From the IMG/VR virus record IMGVR_UViG_3300025591_000009, positions 1 through 41,838 of that record: 41,838 nucleotides of DNA; one strand, written 5' to 3'. A program made the translations under genes and the position numbers. The notes beneath the pieces were generated by a model. It was not told the DNA's origin. It saw only the letters and a program-made list of their open reading frames with translations, and searched no databases. Shown here piece by piece: positions 1 through 4,945 of this stretch; the stretch's first letter is position 1; each line of letters opens with the position of its first letter. Source of the stretch: a virus.

Positions 1-642
1 GTAAGACAACCTACTACCTCACCACACTCGCCTCATGCACCCGATCATGTGAGACAACATGAGACCCTGAAGGCGATACCATCGCCAACGCCTCAACTCC
101 AAGCTGTAAGACATTGAGCGACAGCGTGGGCTTATCAGCGTCACTACCAATCCCAAAGATTGTCTTACCAGCGTTCGCAAGGTCTACCATCTTCCTACTC
201 GCCTCCAACGCCGAGAGGTTGTCTAACTCTGTAAGACTTGATGCCGCCTTAGTTAACCCGATCGCCATTGAAGAGTGAAACGACTTCTTATTTTCTTCCA
301 TACTCACCGACAAAGCATCGGAAGTGTGACAAATTGTTACAGCGTCACGATGTCCATTCTCTCTTTTCATCTCCTGAATTGCCTTCGCCTTGTTAACTAG
401 TTTCTGAGCGTTGGTGGAGGTTGGCCATTCATCTCGTTTTGCCCATTGCCTGATGGTGGCGGGTTTGATTCCGTGGATGCGAGCTGTCTCTGTAAGACAT
501 CCTGTTGCTAGGTATGTTGCCTTGATTTCGTTTCTGTCGACGGCGAGTGGTGAAGGCATGGTAAGACAACGATTTCAGAATGTGTGACAGATAGTCCCTA
601 CTAGGTTTTCTCTGTAGAGTCAAGATGAAAACATTGTCTTAC
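1..642. repeat. GTAAGAC heptamer array over the HTH gene and window end
   Basis: The heptamer GTAAGAC occurs at 1-7, 106-112, 231-237, 492-498 and 561-567, and inverted at 162-168 and 636-642. One more copy lies at 41811-41817, 28 bp before position 1 if the ends are joined. Most copies continue with A or T. Chance would give about 0.1 copy in this length on both strands. Four copies lie inside the HTH gene, one abuts its start codon, and one is in the divergent promoter region. Inference: recognition sites for the HTH protein, as an operator array or as a packaging (pac/cos) site. In phages such as P22 the pac site lies within the small terminase gene. Confidence 0.6.
14..559 (-). CDS. HTH protein, candidate terminase small subunit
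   Basis: 181 aa. Residues about 9-45 form a helix-turn-helix typical of phage small terminases and related DNA-binding proteins: a 'YLATGCLTETARIHGIKPAT' helix pair followed by IRQWAKRDEWP. The middle and C-terminal parts are helical and of unknown fold. A small terminase would bind the packaging site and hand DNA to the large terminase, which lies 7 kb away on the same strand. Its gene carries four GTAAGAC heptamers, with another directly against the start codon, which fits self-binding or autoregulation. It is convergent with the small unit at 41.36-41.67 kb if the ends join. It could instead be a transcription regulator. Confidence 0.55.
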   Translation of the reverse strand: MPSPLAVDRNEIKATYLATGCLTETARIHGIKPATIRQWAKRDEWPTSTNAQKLVNKAKAIQEMKRENGHRDAVTICHTSDALSVSMEENKKSFHSSMAIGLTKAASSLTELDNLSALEASRKMVDLANAGKTIFGIGSDADKPTLSLNVLQLGVEALAMVSPSGSHVVSHDRVHEASVVR

Positions 643-726
643 TGAAAGTATTTTTCTTTTTTTTCTTGGGAAAATAGTGGGGTCTGCCATTCTTAATCCG
701 TGACCAACACCAACACCACACACACC
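560..726. promoter_or_regulatory. Divergent promoter region between HTH gene and rightward cluster
   Basis: No gene. The segment separates the leftward HTH gene from the rightward early cluster, so it should hold promoters for both. It contains two oppositely oriented GTAAGAC sites (561-567 and 636-642), a T-rich tract at about 649-665, and an ACC/ACA-rich stretch leading to the ATG at 727. A TTGACT on the minus strand near 620 could be a -35 box, but no good -10 partner was found. The placement of the heptamers suggests control by the HTH protein (inference). Confidence 0.4.
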
Positions 727-945
727 ATGAACACCACACACCAAACCACAAAAAGCGGAATGCATAAAACAGGAAGCAAAATCAATCAAGAGGGCCGTGA
801 CCTTGTTGCCAAATGGATCAGGCAGGATCGTAGAGATGGATACAAGGTAAAAGCATTTTTAGGGGGACAATATATCCCGAACGGATTCCGATACCTTGCC
901 GCCCGTTTTTTCACAACTTCCCCCATCATAAAGGGTCGTCGATAA
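727..945 (+). CDS. Small basic protein, unknown function
   Basis: 72 aa from the ATG at 727. A GTG at 700 (81 aa) and an ATG at 760 (61 aa) are alternative starts. I chose 727 because it has the same ACC/ACA-rich, Shine-Dalgarno-less leader as its rightward neighbours. The core (GRDLVAKWIRQDRRDGYKVK) is basic and helical, and the C-terminus is rich in Arg and Lys. It is the first gene of the rightward cluster. No family recognised. Inference only: a small early protein, possibly nucleic-acid binding. Confidence 0.55.
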   Translation: MNTTHQTTKSGMHKTGSKINQEGRDLVAKWIRQDRRDGYKVKAFLGGQYIPNGFRYLAARFFTTSPIIKGRR

Positions 946-956
946 CCAAAAAAAAC

Positions 957-1103
957 ATGATACAAGCACACTACAAATCGAAGAAAGCATTGAAGGAGAG
1001 CGTGGGCCAGTCTCTCCGGTACAACGAGACATCCATGTTCGGTATTGAATACAAGAGCCACGGCACATTTTGCGTTGCCGACTACTCGCCGACTCGCAAG
1101 TAA
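957..1103 (+). CDS. Small conserved phage protein, apparently cut by an in-frame TAA
   Basis: 48 aa starting MIQAHYKSKKALKESVGQ and ending SPTRK before TAA at 1101-1103. From memory it resembles a widespread small phage protein whose members read on as '(W/Y/F)FA-VTM---L-KKV'. Here, in the same frame past the TAA, the sequence reads FAQVTMENDKIKKVS and stops at TGA 1149-1151, one base before the next ATG. The coding frame therefore seems to have extended to 1151 originally. Nonsense mutation, readthrough or sequencing error are all possible. The start is preceded by an A-rich leader with no Shine-Dalgarno sequence. Function unknown. Confidence 0.65.
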   Translation: MIQAHYKSKKALKESVGQSLRYNETSMFGIEYKSHGTFCVADYSPTRK

Positions 1104-1152
1104 TTTGCTCAGGTGACAATGGAAAACGACAAGATCAAGAAGGTATCCTGAT

Positions 1153-1221
1153 ATGTTCAACATCTTCGCCATATATTTTATCCTAGCCTTTGCCCTCCTG
1201 ATCAGTCGGGAGGGCAATTAA
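1153..1221 (+). CDS. 22-aa membrane micropeptide
   Basis: A 22-aa frame, MFNIFAIYFILAFALLI followed by SREGN. It is almost entirely one hydrophobic helix with a charged C-terminal tail. Its ATG sits one base after the TGA at 1149-1151 that would end the extended frame of the preceding gene, suggesting translational coupling. Several other tiny membrane ORFs in this genome are placed the same way, which supports its reality. Function unknown. Confidence 0.45.
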   Translation: MFNIFAIYFILAFALLISREGN

Positions 1222-1245
1222 ACAACACCACACCAACCCAACGCT

Positions 1246-1446
1246 ATGATCGCAATAATCGAAACATTCCTGAACGGAAATATAAGTGACGCACAAAAGA
1301 GGGCAAAAAACCGCTCTTTCATGAAGTTAGTTGAAGCGGCAAGAGATATAGGCTTTGAACCACTTAACGCTTGGAACATTGCCGCCACAATCAAAGGCTG
1401 GCAGACATGGGAAGAATACTGCCGACACGATCACGCTAGTAACTAA
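1246..1446 (+). CDS. Small phage protein, unknown function
   Basis: 66 aa. It starts IAIIETFLNGNISDAQKRAK and ends with KGWQTWEEYCRHD. The pattern (an N-terminal 'ETFLNGN--DA-K-AK' helix, then a 'A-D-GF---NA--IA---KG--TW--YC' helix pair) matches small helical proteins seen in many environmental phages, though I cannot name a family. The leader is ACC-rich (ACACCACACCAACCCAACGC) with no Shine-Dalgarno sequence. It lies in the rightward cluster between the membrane micropeptide and the Gp88-like gene. Confidence 0.65.
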   Translation: MIAIIETFLNGNISDAQKRAKNRSFMKLVEAARDIGFEPLNAWNIAATIKGWQTWEEYCRHDHASN

Positions 1447-1448
1447 AA

Positions 1449-1480
1449 ACCACCACCACCAACAACAACAACAACAACAA
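1449..1480 (+). repeat. (ACC)n(AAC)n trinucleotide leader
   Basis: Between the stop at 1446 and the ATG at 1486 lies a run of about four ACC and six AAC units, then A-rich sequence. It has no purine-rich Shine-Dalgarno motif and cannot fold, so it should give an unstructured 5' leader. It is the clearest case of the CAA-rich leaders found before many genes here. Slippage of the repeat could vary leader length (inference). Confidence 0.6.
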
Positions 1481-1485
1481 AAAAC

Positions 1486-2184
1486 ATGACAACAAAACTA
1501 CTCAGTATCGACACCAACGCAAAAACGATTAAGGGACAAGGGAAAGGATACCTGACGGGGATTTTATATCTCGCACCCTCCAATGAGTCGGGAGTGGTGA
1601 ACACTTGCGGATATGCTTCACAAGGTTGCCGTGCCGCTTGCCTATTTACTGCCGGAAGGGGAAGATTTGACAATGTCAGGAAAGCGAGAGTCAGGAAAAC
1701 GATGGAATTCCACCAGAATAAAGGGGAATTTATGGATCAACTCGTTAAAGATATTCATGCCCTGATCAAGAAGGCTAACAAGTTAGGTTTGAAGCCTTGC
1801 GTGAGATTAAATGGGACAAGTGACATCTCGTGGGAACAGATACCAGTAGGAAGAGCTTCAAATATCTTTGAACTATTCGAGTCCATCCCTTTCTACGATT
1901 ATACAAAGAATTTCAAGAAATTAGTGAGACTGAAGGAAAATCCCATCAGTAACTACAGCCTGACTTTCTCACGCTCTGAGAGCAACGAGGAACAGGCCAA
2001 GCTCGCCCTTGCCCTTGGTTTTAATGTGGCGAGCGTGTTCAGGGTGGTTCCCCCTTCATCATATGATCGCCCGGTGATTAATTGGGACGAGAGTGACCTT
2101 CGCTTTCTCGATCCTAAGGGAGTAGTGGTGGGATTGAAGGCCAAGGGAGACGCTAAAAAAGACAAGTCAGGATTTGTTCTATGA
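1486..2184 (+). CDS. Gp88-like (mycobacteriophage gene 88 family) protein
   Basis: 232 aa, matching from memory the phage 'gene product 88' family: N-terminal TTKLLSIDTNAKTIKGQGKG and ILYLAPSNESG, then a Cys-rich motif CGYASQGCRAACLFTAGRG (about residues 41-60), RKARVRKTMEF, and RLNGTSDISWE. The three clustered cysteines suggest a metal or Fe-S site. The family function is not established. It is the largest gene of the rightward early cluster and overlaps the next ORF by ATGA. It could act in host takeover or nucleotide chemistry, but nothing in the sequence proves it. Confidence 0.75.
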   Translation: MTTKLLSIDTNAKTIKGQGKGYLTGILYLAPSNESGVVNTCGYASQGCRAACLFTAGRGRFDNVRKARVRKTMEFHQNKGEFMDQLVKDIHALIKKANKLGLKPCVRLNGTSDISWEQIPVGRASNIFELFESIPFYDYTKNFKKLVRLKENPISNYSLTFSRSESNEEQAKLALALGFNVASVFRVVPPSSYDRPVINWDESDLRFLDPKGVVVGLKAKGDAKKDKSGFVL

Positions 2185-2297
2185 GTGACGACATTCTCGA
2201 TGCCCTGAAGTTTTGCCTTATCGCTTTGCTTTATTCAATCCCTGCCCTCTTTATTGGTTCCGTGATCATCACGGCCATAAAAGACACCAGAAAATAA
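2181..2297 (+). CDS. 38-aa membrane peptide coupled to Gp88-like gene
   Basis: The ATG (2181) overlaps the TGA of the Gp88-like gene, so translation is probably coupled. The 38-aa product has a short acidic N-terminus (MSDDILDALK), one hydrophobic helix (about residues 11-33) and a basic end (KDTRK), the usual layout of a single-span peptide. It is the last gene of the rightward cluster; a strong terminator follows 12 bases later. Function unknown. Confidence 0.6.
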   Translation: MSDDILDALKFCLIALLYSIPALFIGSVIITAIKDTRK

Positions 2298-2309
2298 GTA
2301 ACACAACCA

Positions 2310-2342
2310 AAGCCCCCGTTGCCTATATGGTGACGGGGGCTT
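2310..2342 (+). terminator. Rho-independent terminator closing the rightward cluster
   Basis: A perfect 10-bp stem, AAGCCCCCGT (2310-2319) with ACGGGGGCTT (2333-2342), 13-nt loop, followed by TTCC on the plus strand. On the minus strand it is followed by TGGTTGTG, so it may also stop leftward transcription. It lies just after the last rightward gene and in the convergent interval. Confidence 0.85.
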
Positions 2343-2378
2343 TTCCTTGCCCTGATTCTTGCCCTCTTAAATGCCGCC

Positions 2379-2395
2379 AGAATCGCTTTGATTCT
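2379..2395 (+). terminator. Weak second hairpin in the convergent region
   Basis: AGAATC / GATTCT, 6-bp arms with a 5-nt loop, followed by TTCCCCTT. A possible back-up terminator 40 bases after the main one, or simply part of the iteron region. Low support alone. Confidence 0.3.
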
Positions 2396-2453
2396 TTCCC
2401 CTTAGCCTTTCCCCTCCTGAATTGCCGACGATTTAAAATCGACCCTCGTGCGT

Positions 2454-2564
2454 GTAAGACGATTGCTTGCAATTACTCACAATTACTTGCAATGCATTTT
2501 GTAGGACAATTACTTGCATTTACTTACTATGTGGTTTGTAAGACCATTACTTACAATCACTTAC
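2454..2564 (+). repeat. Three 27-bp iterons, candidate origin or protein-binding region
   Basis: Three direct copies of a 27-bp unit begin at 2454, 2501 and 2538. Shared pattern: GTARGAC-N-ATTRCTTRCA followed by WTYACTYAC. Start spacings are 47 and 37 bp, differing by 10 bp (one helical turn), so the copies face similar sides of the helix. Each begins with the heptamer that forms the array at the left end (the middle copy has one change). A small palindrome, CGATTT-A-AAATCG, lies just upstream, and the region is AT-rich and non-coding between convergent genes. Iterons beside an AT-rich stretch suggest a replication origin; a second packaging or regulatory site is possible. Confidence 0.6.
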
Positions 2565-2746
2565 CTACGATTTTTTGTTGGCTTTTTCTCAAACCCGCCT
2601 TTTCGTCGGGCATTTTTCGTCGGGCAATTTTCGCTATCGTCGGGCAGTTTTAGCCATTTGATCTTCTGGTAGTTGTCTAGGAATGCCTTGGAGTTGCAGG
2701 ATCGTGGCGTGTCCCCCTTGCCAGCCTGTCCGTATAGGTTGCTCAT
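2561..2746 (-). CDS. Small conserved phage protein (AGKGD-PR motif)
   Basis: 61 aa beginning MSNLYGQAGKGDTPRSC, then FLDNYQKIKW. The 'GKGD-PR------F--NY--I-W' pattern is a common small phage protein of unknown function. The C-terminal half is basic (NARRKGGFEKKPTKNRR) and coded by a DNA segment with three CGTCGGGCA repeats, so the original end may have been altered. It is the last leftward gene before the iteron region and overlaps the preceding gene by ATGA. Confidence 0.7.
   Translation of the reverse strand: MSNLYGQAGKGDTPRSCNSKAFLDNYQKIKWLKLPDDSENCPTKNARRKGGFEKKPTKNRR
2604..2646 (+). repeat. Three short CGTCGGGCA direct repeats
   Basis: CGTCGGGCA followed by T- or A-rich bases occurs at 2604, 2618 and 2638 (spacings 14 and 20, not multiples of three). 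They lie in the 3' end of the small leftward gene. A related sequence, TTGCCGACGATTT, sits on the plus strand near 2422. Meaning unknown; possibly part of the origin-like region. Confidence 0.4.
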
Positions 2747-2958
2747 AGCCTGAGCATCCTTTCTGCCTGATCTCTCAGCACTTGTAGCTTATGAGAACCA
2801 CCAGAGGTATTGATCTCACCAATGATCAGGTTCAGGATTGCCCTGAGACTACTGGTGGTAGTCTCAAGGTCATATCTCTGTGATTCCATCCACGCCAGTT
2901 GCTTCTTGAGGGAAGCAATACGGAACATGGGATCAGGTTCCTGCTGGCTTGTCTCCAT
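2743..2958 (-). CDS. Small helical protein, unknown function
   Basis: 71 aa from the ATG at 2958 (METSQQEPDPMF). A longer frame to 3027 is open but overlaps the upstream gene more. The product is mostly helical (IASLKKQLAWMESQRYDLET, then LQVLRDQAERML), likely coiled-coil. It overlaps the next gene by ATGA and the previous by 26 bases. No family recognised. Confidence 0.6.
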   Translation of the reverse strand: METSQQEPDPMFRIASLKKQLAWMESQRYDLETTTSSLRAILNLIIGEINTSGGSHKLQVLRDQAERMLRL

Positions 2959-3151
2959 TTTTAAAAAGGGTGGAAGGGTTGAATTGATTTTTAAACACGA
3001 TGCCTCGCTTTTGAAAGAAGCGATCACAAGCGGCTCCCACTACACGAGATAGGTTCTCCACATAAGCCTCCCAATCTTCTCCGTGCGATGTGTCTCGGTG
3101 TTGCCACTTGTTGTGTGGAACATAATTGATGGGGCGTTTGCCCTTGCTCAT
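2933..3151 (-). CDS. Small protein, unknown function
   Basis: 72 aa, MSKGKRPINYVPHNKWQHRD then GEDWEAYVENLSRVVGAACD and a basic tail. The 'INYVPHNKWQHRDTSHGEDW' region looks like a folded, conserved core. It overlaps the upstream gene by 4 bases (ATGA). No name can be given. Confidence 0.6.
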   Translation of the reverse strand: MSKGKRPINYVPHNKWQHRDTSHGEDWEAYVENLSRVVGAACDRFFQKRGIVFKNQFNPSTLFKNGDKPAGT

Positions 3152-3480
3152 TGAAAGCTATGAAGGAGGTTCTCAAGACGGCACAGGAGGCAATGCTCCT
3201 TATCCTCCTCGTCGGGCGATCCATGATTGATGCCATCCGTGTTTCTGGCAACGAGTGCCAGAGCCACATAGCAATCTCCCAAAAGCTCCCACATATCGGG
3301 AGCCTTGGAGAATAGCTTGGCGAACTTGATGCTCTCTCCAATTGCAATGGATTGGTCAATGGTGAGGACTAGCTTGTCGTTCTTATCGAGTACCATGTCG
3401 CCGTCTGCGTGGAGTGGGAACTCCATTGGTACTCTCACTTCGTCTTGGTCGATTCCTGATGGTATGATGATGTTGCTCAT
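3148..3480 (-). CDS. Small phage protein, unknown function
   Basis: 110 aa. The first half is acidic and beta-rich (RVPMEFPLHADGDMVLDKND, KLVLTIDQSIAIGESIKFA); the second half is helical with a C-terminal CLLCR pair of cysteines. The leader is a typical CAA-rich, Shine-Dalgarno-less stretch (AACAAACCAACAAAACAAA). It heads a small group of three overlapping genes. No family recognised. Confidence 0.65.
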   Translation of the reverse strand: MSNIIIPSGIDQDEVRVPMEFPLHADGDMVLDKNDKLVLTIDQSIAIGESIKFAKLFSKAPDMWELLGDCYVALALVARNTDGINHGSPDEEDKEHCLLCRLENLLHSFQ

Positions 3481-3500
3481 TTTGTTTTGTTGGTTTGTTG

Positions 3501-3704
3501 TTAGTTAATTCCTAAATCGTATTCCAGTTCATCAATGCGGCACTCTGTGCTTTCGATCTCGTCAAGAATGGAGAGGTATTCTTCATCTTCCTTGTCTCCG
3601 ATATATGCATCTCGCTTCTTTTCAAGATCACGCAAATCGTCCTTGAGGTTAAGAAGAACTCCGTGGTCTTCCCAGTTTTCTTCCCAGTCTGTCATGATGC
3701 TCAT
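3501..3704 (-). CDS. Small acidic coiled-coil protein
   Basis: 67 aa, strongly acidic and helical (DLRDLEKKRDAYIGDKEDEE, then ILDEIESTECRIDELEYDLG). The heptad-like spacing of Leu and Ile suggests a short coiled coil. Its ATG overlaps the TGA of the upstream 51-aa gene. Function unknown; acidic small proteins can be DNA mimics or inhibitors in phages, but nothing here shows that. Confidence 0.6.
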   Translation of the reverse strand: MSIMTDWEENWEDHGVLLNLKDDLRDLEKKRDAYIGDKEDEEYLSILDEIESTECRIDELEYDLGIN

Positions 3705-3856
3705 AGTCTGTTGTAGTGTTTGAGGATTGGTTTGATTAATTCGTCGGTGATCTCACGGGTCTTGCCAAGCGAGTTAAGTTTCATGATCTGCTCTAGTGTG
3801 CGGAGCATTAAATCAAGCTCACCTTGAAGGTGCAAGATTTGTTCGTTAGAATCCAT
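3701..3856 (-). CDS. 51-aa small helical protein
   Basis: A 51-aa frame from ATG 3856 to TGA 3701, MDSNEQILHLQGELDLMLRT then LEQIMKLNSLGKTREITDEL. Its end overlaps the next gene's start (ATGA) and its start overlaps the end of the upstream membrane protein gene by 11 bases. The tight packing argues that it is real. The product is probably a helical hairpin. No family recognised. Confidence 0.55.
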   Translation of the reverse strand: MDSNEQILHLQGELDLMLRTLEQIMKLNSLGKTREITDELIKPILKHYNRL

Positions 3857-4070
3857 GTTCGATTTTATGTTGGGTGTTTGCGATTTCTTTCTTGGTCTCC
3901 CTTAGGGAGATCCTGTTGAGCATCATCGTGCATTCCATAGGTTTGTCACGATAAAAAACAGCAATGTTTTTCTCGGTCTGCTTGCGGCTGTATTCGAGAA
4001 GCTGGAAGCTATATACTACAAGCCCCACGAAAAGCGTGATGACTCCAAGGGAGATTACAAAGATTGTCAT
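3846..4070 (-). CDS. Small single-span membrane protein
   Basis: 74 aa from ATG 4070 (MTIFVISLGVITLFVGLVVY). One transmembrane helix at about residues 2-22, then a charged soluble tail. A longer version from a TTG at 4097 is less likely: the ATG follows the upstream TAA by one base. It sits behind a small lipoprotein-like gene, a pairing that could act at the envelope. Function unknown. Confidence 0.6.
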   Translation of the reverse strand: MTIFVISLGVITLFVGLVVYSFQLLEYSRKQTEKNIAVFYRDKPMECTMMLNRISLRETKKEIANTQHKIEHGF

Positions 4071-4071
4071 A

Positions 4072-4245
4072 TTAATCGTTGGAGATTTCGTTTCCAAGGG
4101 CTGTGCCTACGATGATCGTGTCCACGCTCGGCCCTTCATTGATCACATTGATGATGATCGGTGATGGATCGTGGATCTCAAACGGAGGAGGAAGGGTTTC
4201 CCATGCCATGCAGGATGATAACGGAATTAGGAGGAGGTATTTCAT
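4072..4245 (-). CDS. 57-aa secreted or lipoprotein-like peptide
   Basis: A 57-aa frame from ATG 4245 to TAA 4072. It starts MKYLLLIPLSSC, a short signal peptide with a plausible lipobox (LSSC, Cys12), then a Pro-rich acidic region (ETLPPPFEIHDPSP). Its ATG overlaps the stop of the upstream gene (ATGA), and the next gene starts one base after its stop. Likely exported to the periplasm or anchored in a membrane. Role unknown; Rz1-like function is possible, but a spanin candidate exists elsewhere. Confidence 0.55.
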   Translation of the reverse strand: MKYLLLIPLSSCMAWETLPPPFEIHDPSPIIINVINEGPSVDTIIVGTALGNEISND

Positions 4246-4493
4246 TTAAGTGAGGAGGCAATGGCGTTGTTCATGGATGCCGCACCAGCGAAGATGGAGT
4301 CGAGGTGGGCGAAGTGGTGGGGTTCAGCGTAGTTGCTTTCTAGTTCTTTGTCGGCGGCGATAGCGAGATGCAGGATCTCGTTTGCCCTCGACTTGCTGAT
4401 GCGGATCTCATCCATGCCGTGGCGGTCTGCCATCTTAACTGCGACTTGCAGGAGTGGCTTGATGTTGTCGATTACTGCGTGTGTGTTTTTCAT
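4242..4493 (-). CDS. Small helical protein, unknown function
   Basis: 83 aa from ATG 4493 (MKNTHAVIDNIKPLLQVAVK); a longer frame begins at 4568. The product is helical throughout, with SKSRANEILHLAIAADKELE and LDSIFAGAASMNNAIASSL. The upstream 75 bases hold one copy of the repeated GATG..CAAGAAC motif, so it probably starts a transcript. No family recognised. Confidence 0.55.
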   Translation of the reverse strand: MKNTHAVIDNIKPLLQVAVKMADRHGMDEIRISKSRANEILHLAIAADKELESNYAEPHHFAHLDSIFAGAASMNNAIASSLK

Positions 4494-4545
4494 GTTTTGG
4501 TTGAGCGGAGGTTGTGCCGCTGAGATCAGTCTTTCAGGTTTTGCA

Positions 4546-4568
4546 GGATGATCAAGAACTTTTTTCAA
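4546..4568 (-). promoter_or_regulatory. Copy 1 of a repeated promoter-like motif
   Basis: Plus-strand GGATGATCAAGAACTTTTTT then CAA. The leftward reading is TTGAAAAAAGTTCTTGATCATCC. It closely matches sequences at 18415-18436 and 19309-19332, each 27-53 bases upstream of a leftward gene start. Likely a promoter or operator used by several leftward units (inference). Confidence 0.45.
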
Positions 4569-4618
4569 TTATTTTTCATGTCCTCTAGAGCCTGTGTGGA
4601 TGCGGCTAAAATGGAAAT

Positions 4619-4650
4619 CCCCTCCCCAGCACATGACAACTGGAGAGGGG
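4619..4650 (-). terminator. Hairpin after the SSB-like gene
   Basis: CCCCTCCCCAG (4619-4629) pairs with CTGGAGAGGGG (4640-4650) over 11 positions with one mismatch and a 10-nt loop. In the leftward direction it is followed by ATTTCCATTTT. It lies 26 bases after the SSB-like stop and just before a new promoter-like motif, a good place for a terminator. Confidence 0.65.
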
Positions 4651-4675
4651 ACGCAACCACGCACCGAACTAAATT

Positions 4676-4933
4676 TTAGAATGGGATTTCTTCGTCCCTA
4701 TCATTGGGGGCATAGCCATTAGACTTTGACTTGTTGTGGGAGTCAACACCCTTTTTGAATGGCTCTTTCACGGACAGGGAAAGGAAGGCATCGCCGTTCT
4801 TGGAAGTCTTCTCCCAGATGCTCACCTCGTAATCCTTGCCGTCCACATTAAGTGGGCCGGCGAACTGCGGGGCTTTGGGGTTTGCGTTGTCTTTGCGGAA
4901 AGCCGCACCTCGATTTTTGTTGTCGTATTGCAT
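4676..4933 (-). CDS. Small SSB-like protein with acidic tail
   Basis: 85 aa. It has a beta-rich core (FAGPLNVDGKDYEVSIWEKT, then GDAFLSLSVKEPF) and ends DRDEEIPF. The terminal acidic-IPF is the hallmark tail of single-stranded DNA binding proteins, used to recruit partners. The core also resembles the DUF736-type small proteins. It directly follows the DnaB-type helicase in the operon, which fits a role at the replication fork. Too short for a classic SSB, so assignment is tentative. The leader is CAA-rich. Confidence 0.55.
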   Translation of the reverse strand: MQYDNKNRGAAFRKDNANPKAPQFAGPLNVDGKDYEVSIWEKTSKNGDAFLSLSVKEPFKKGVDSHNKSKSNGYAPNDRDEEIPF

Positions 4934-4945
4934 TGTTGTTTGTTG

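Noticed and set aside
1-20. Direct terminal repeat joining window ends.
   Set aside because: The first and last bases share no long identical sequence, so circular joining is supported only by gene layout and the GTAAGAC copies.
2213-2653. Plus-strand frame of 146 aa through the terminator and iterons.
   Set aside because: It crosses a strong terminator and repeats, and overlaps the better-supported 38-aa and 61-aa genes.
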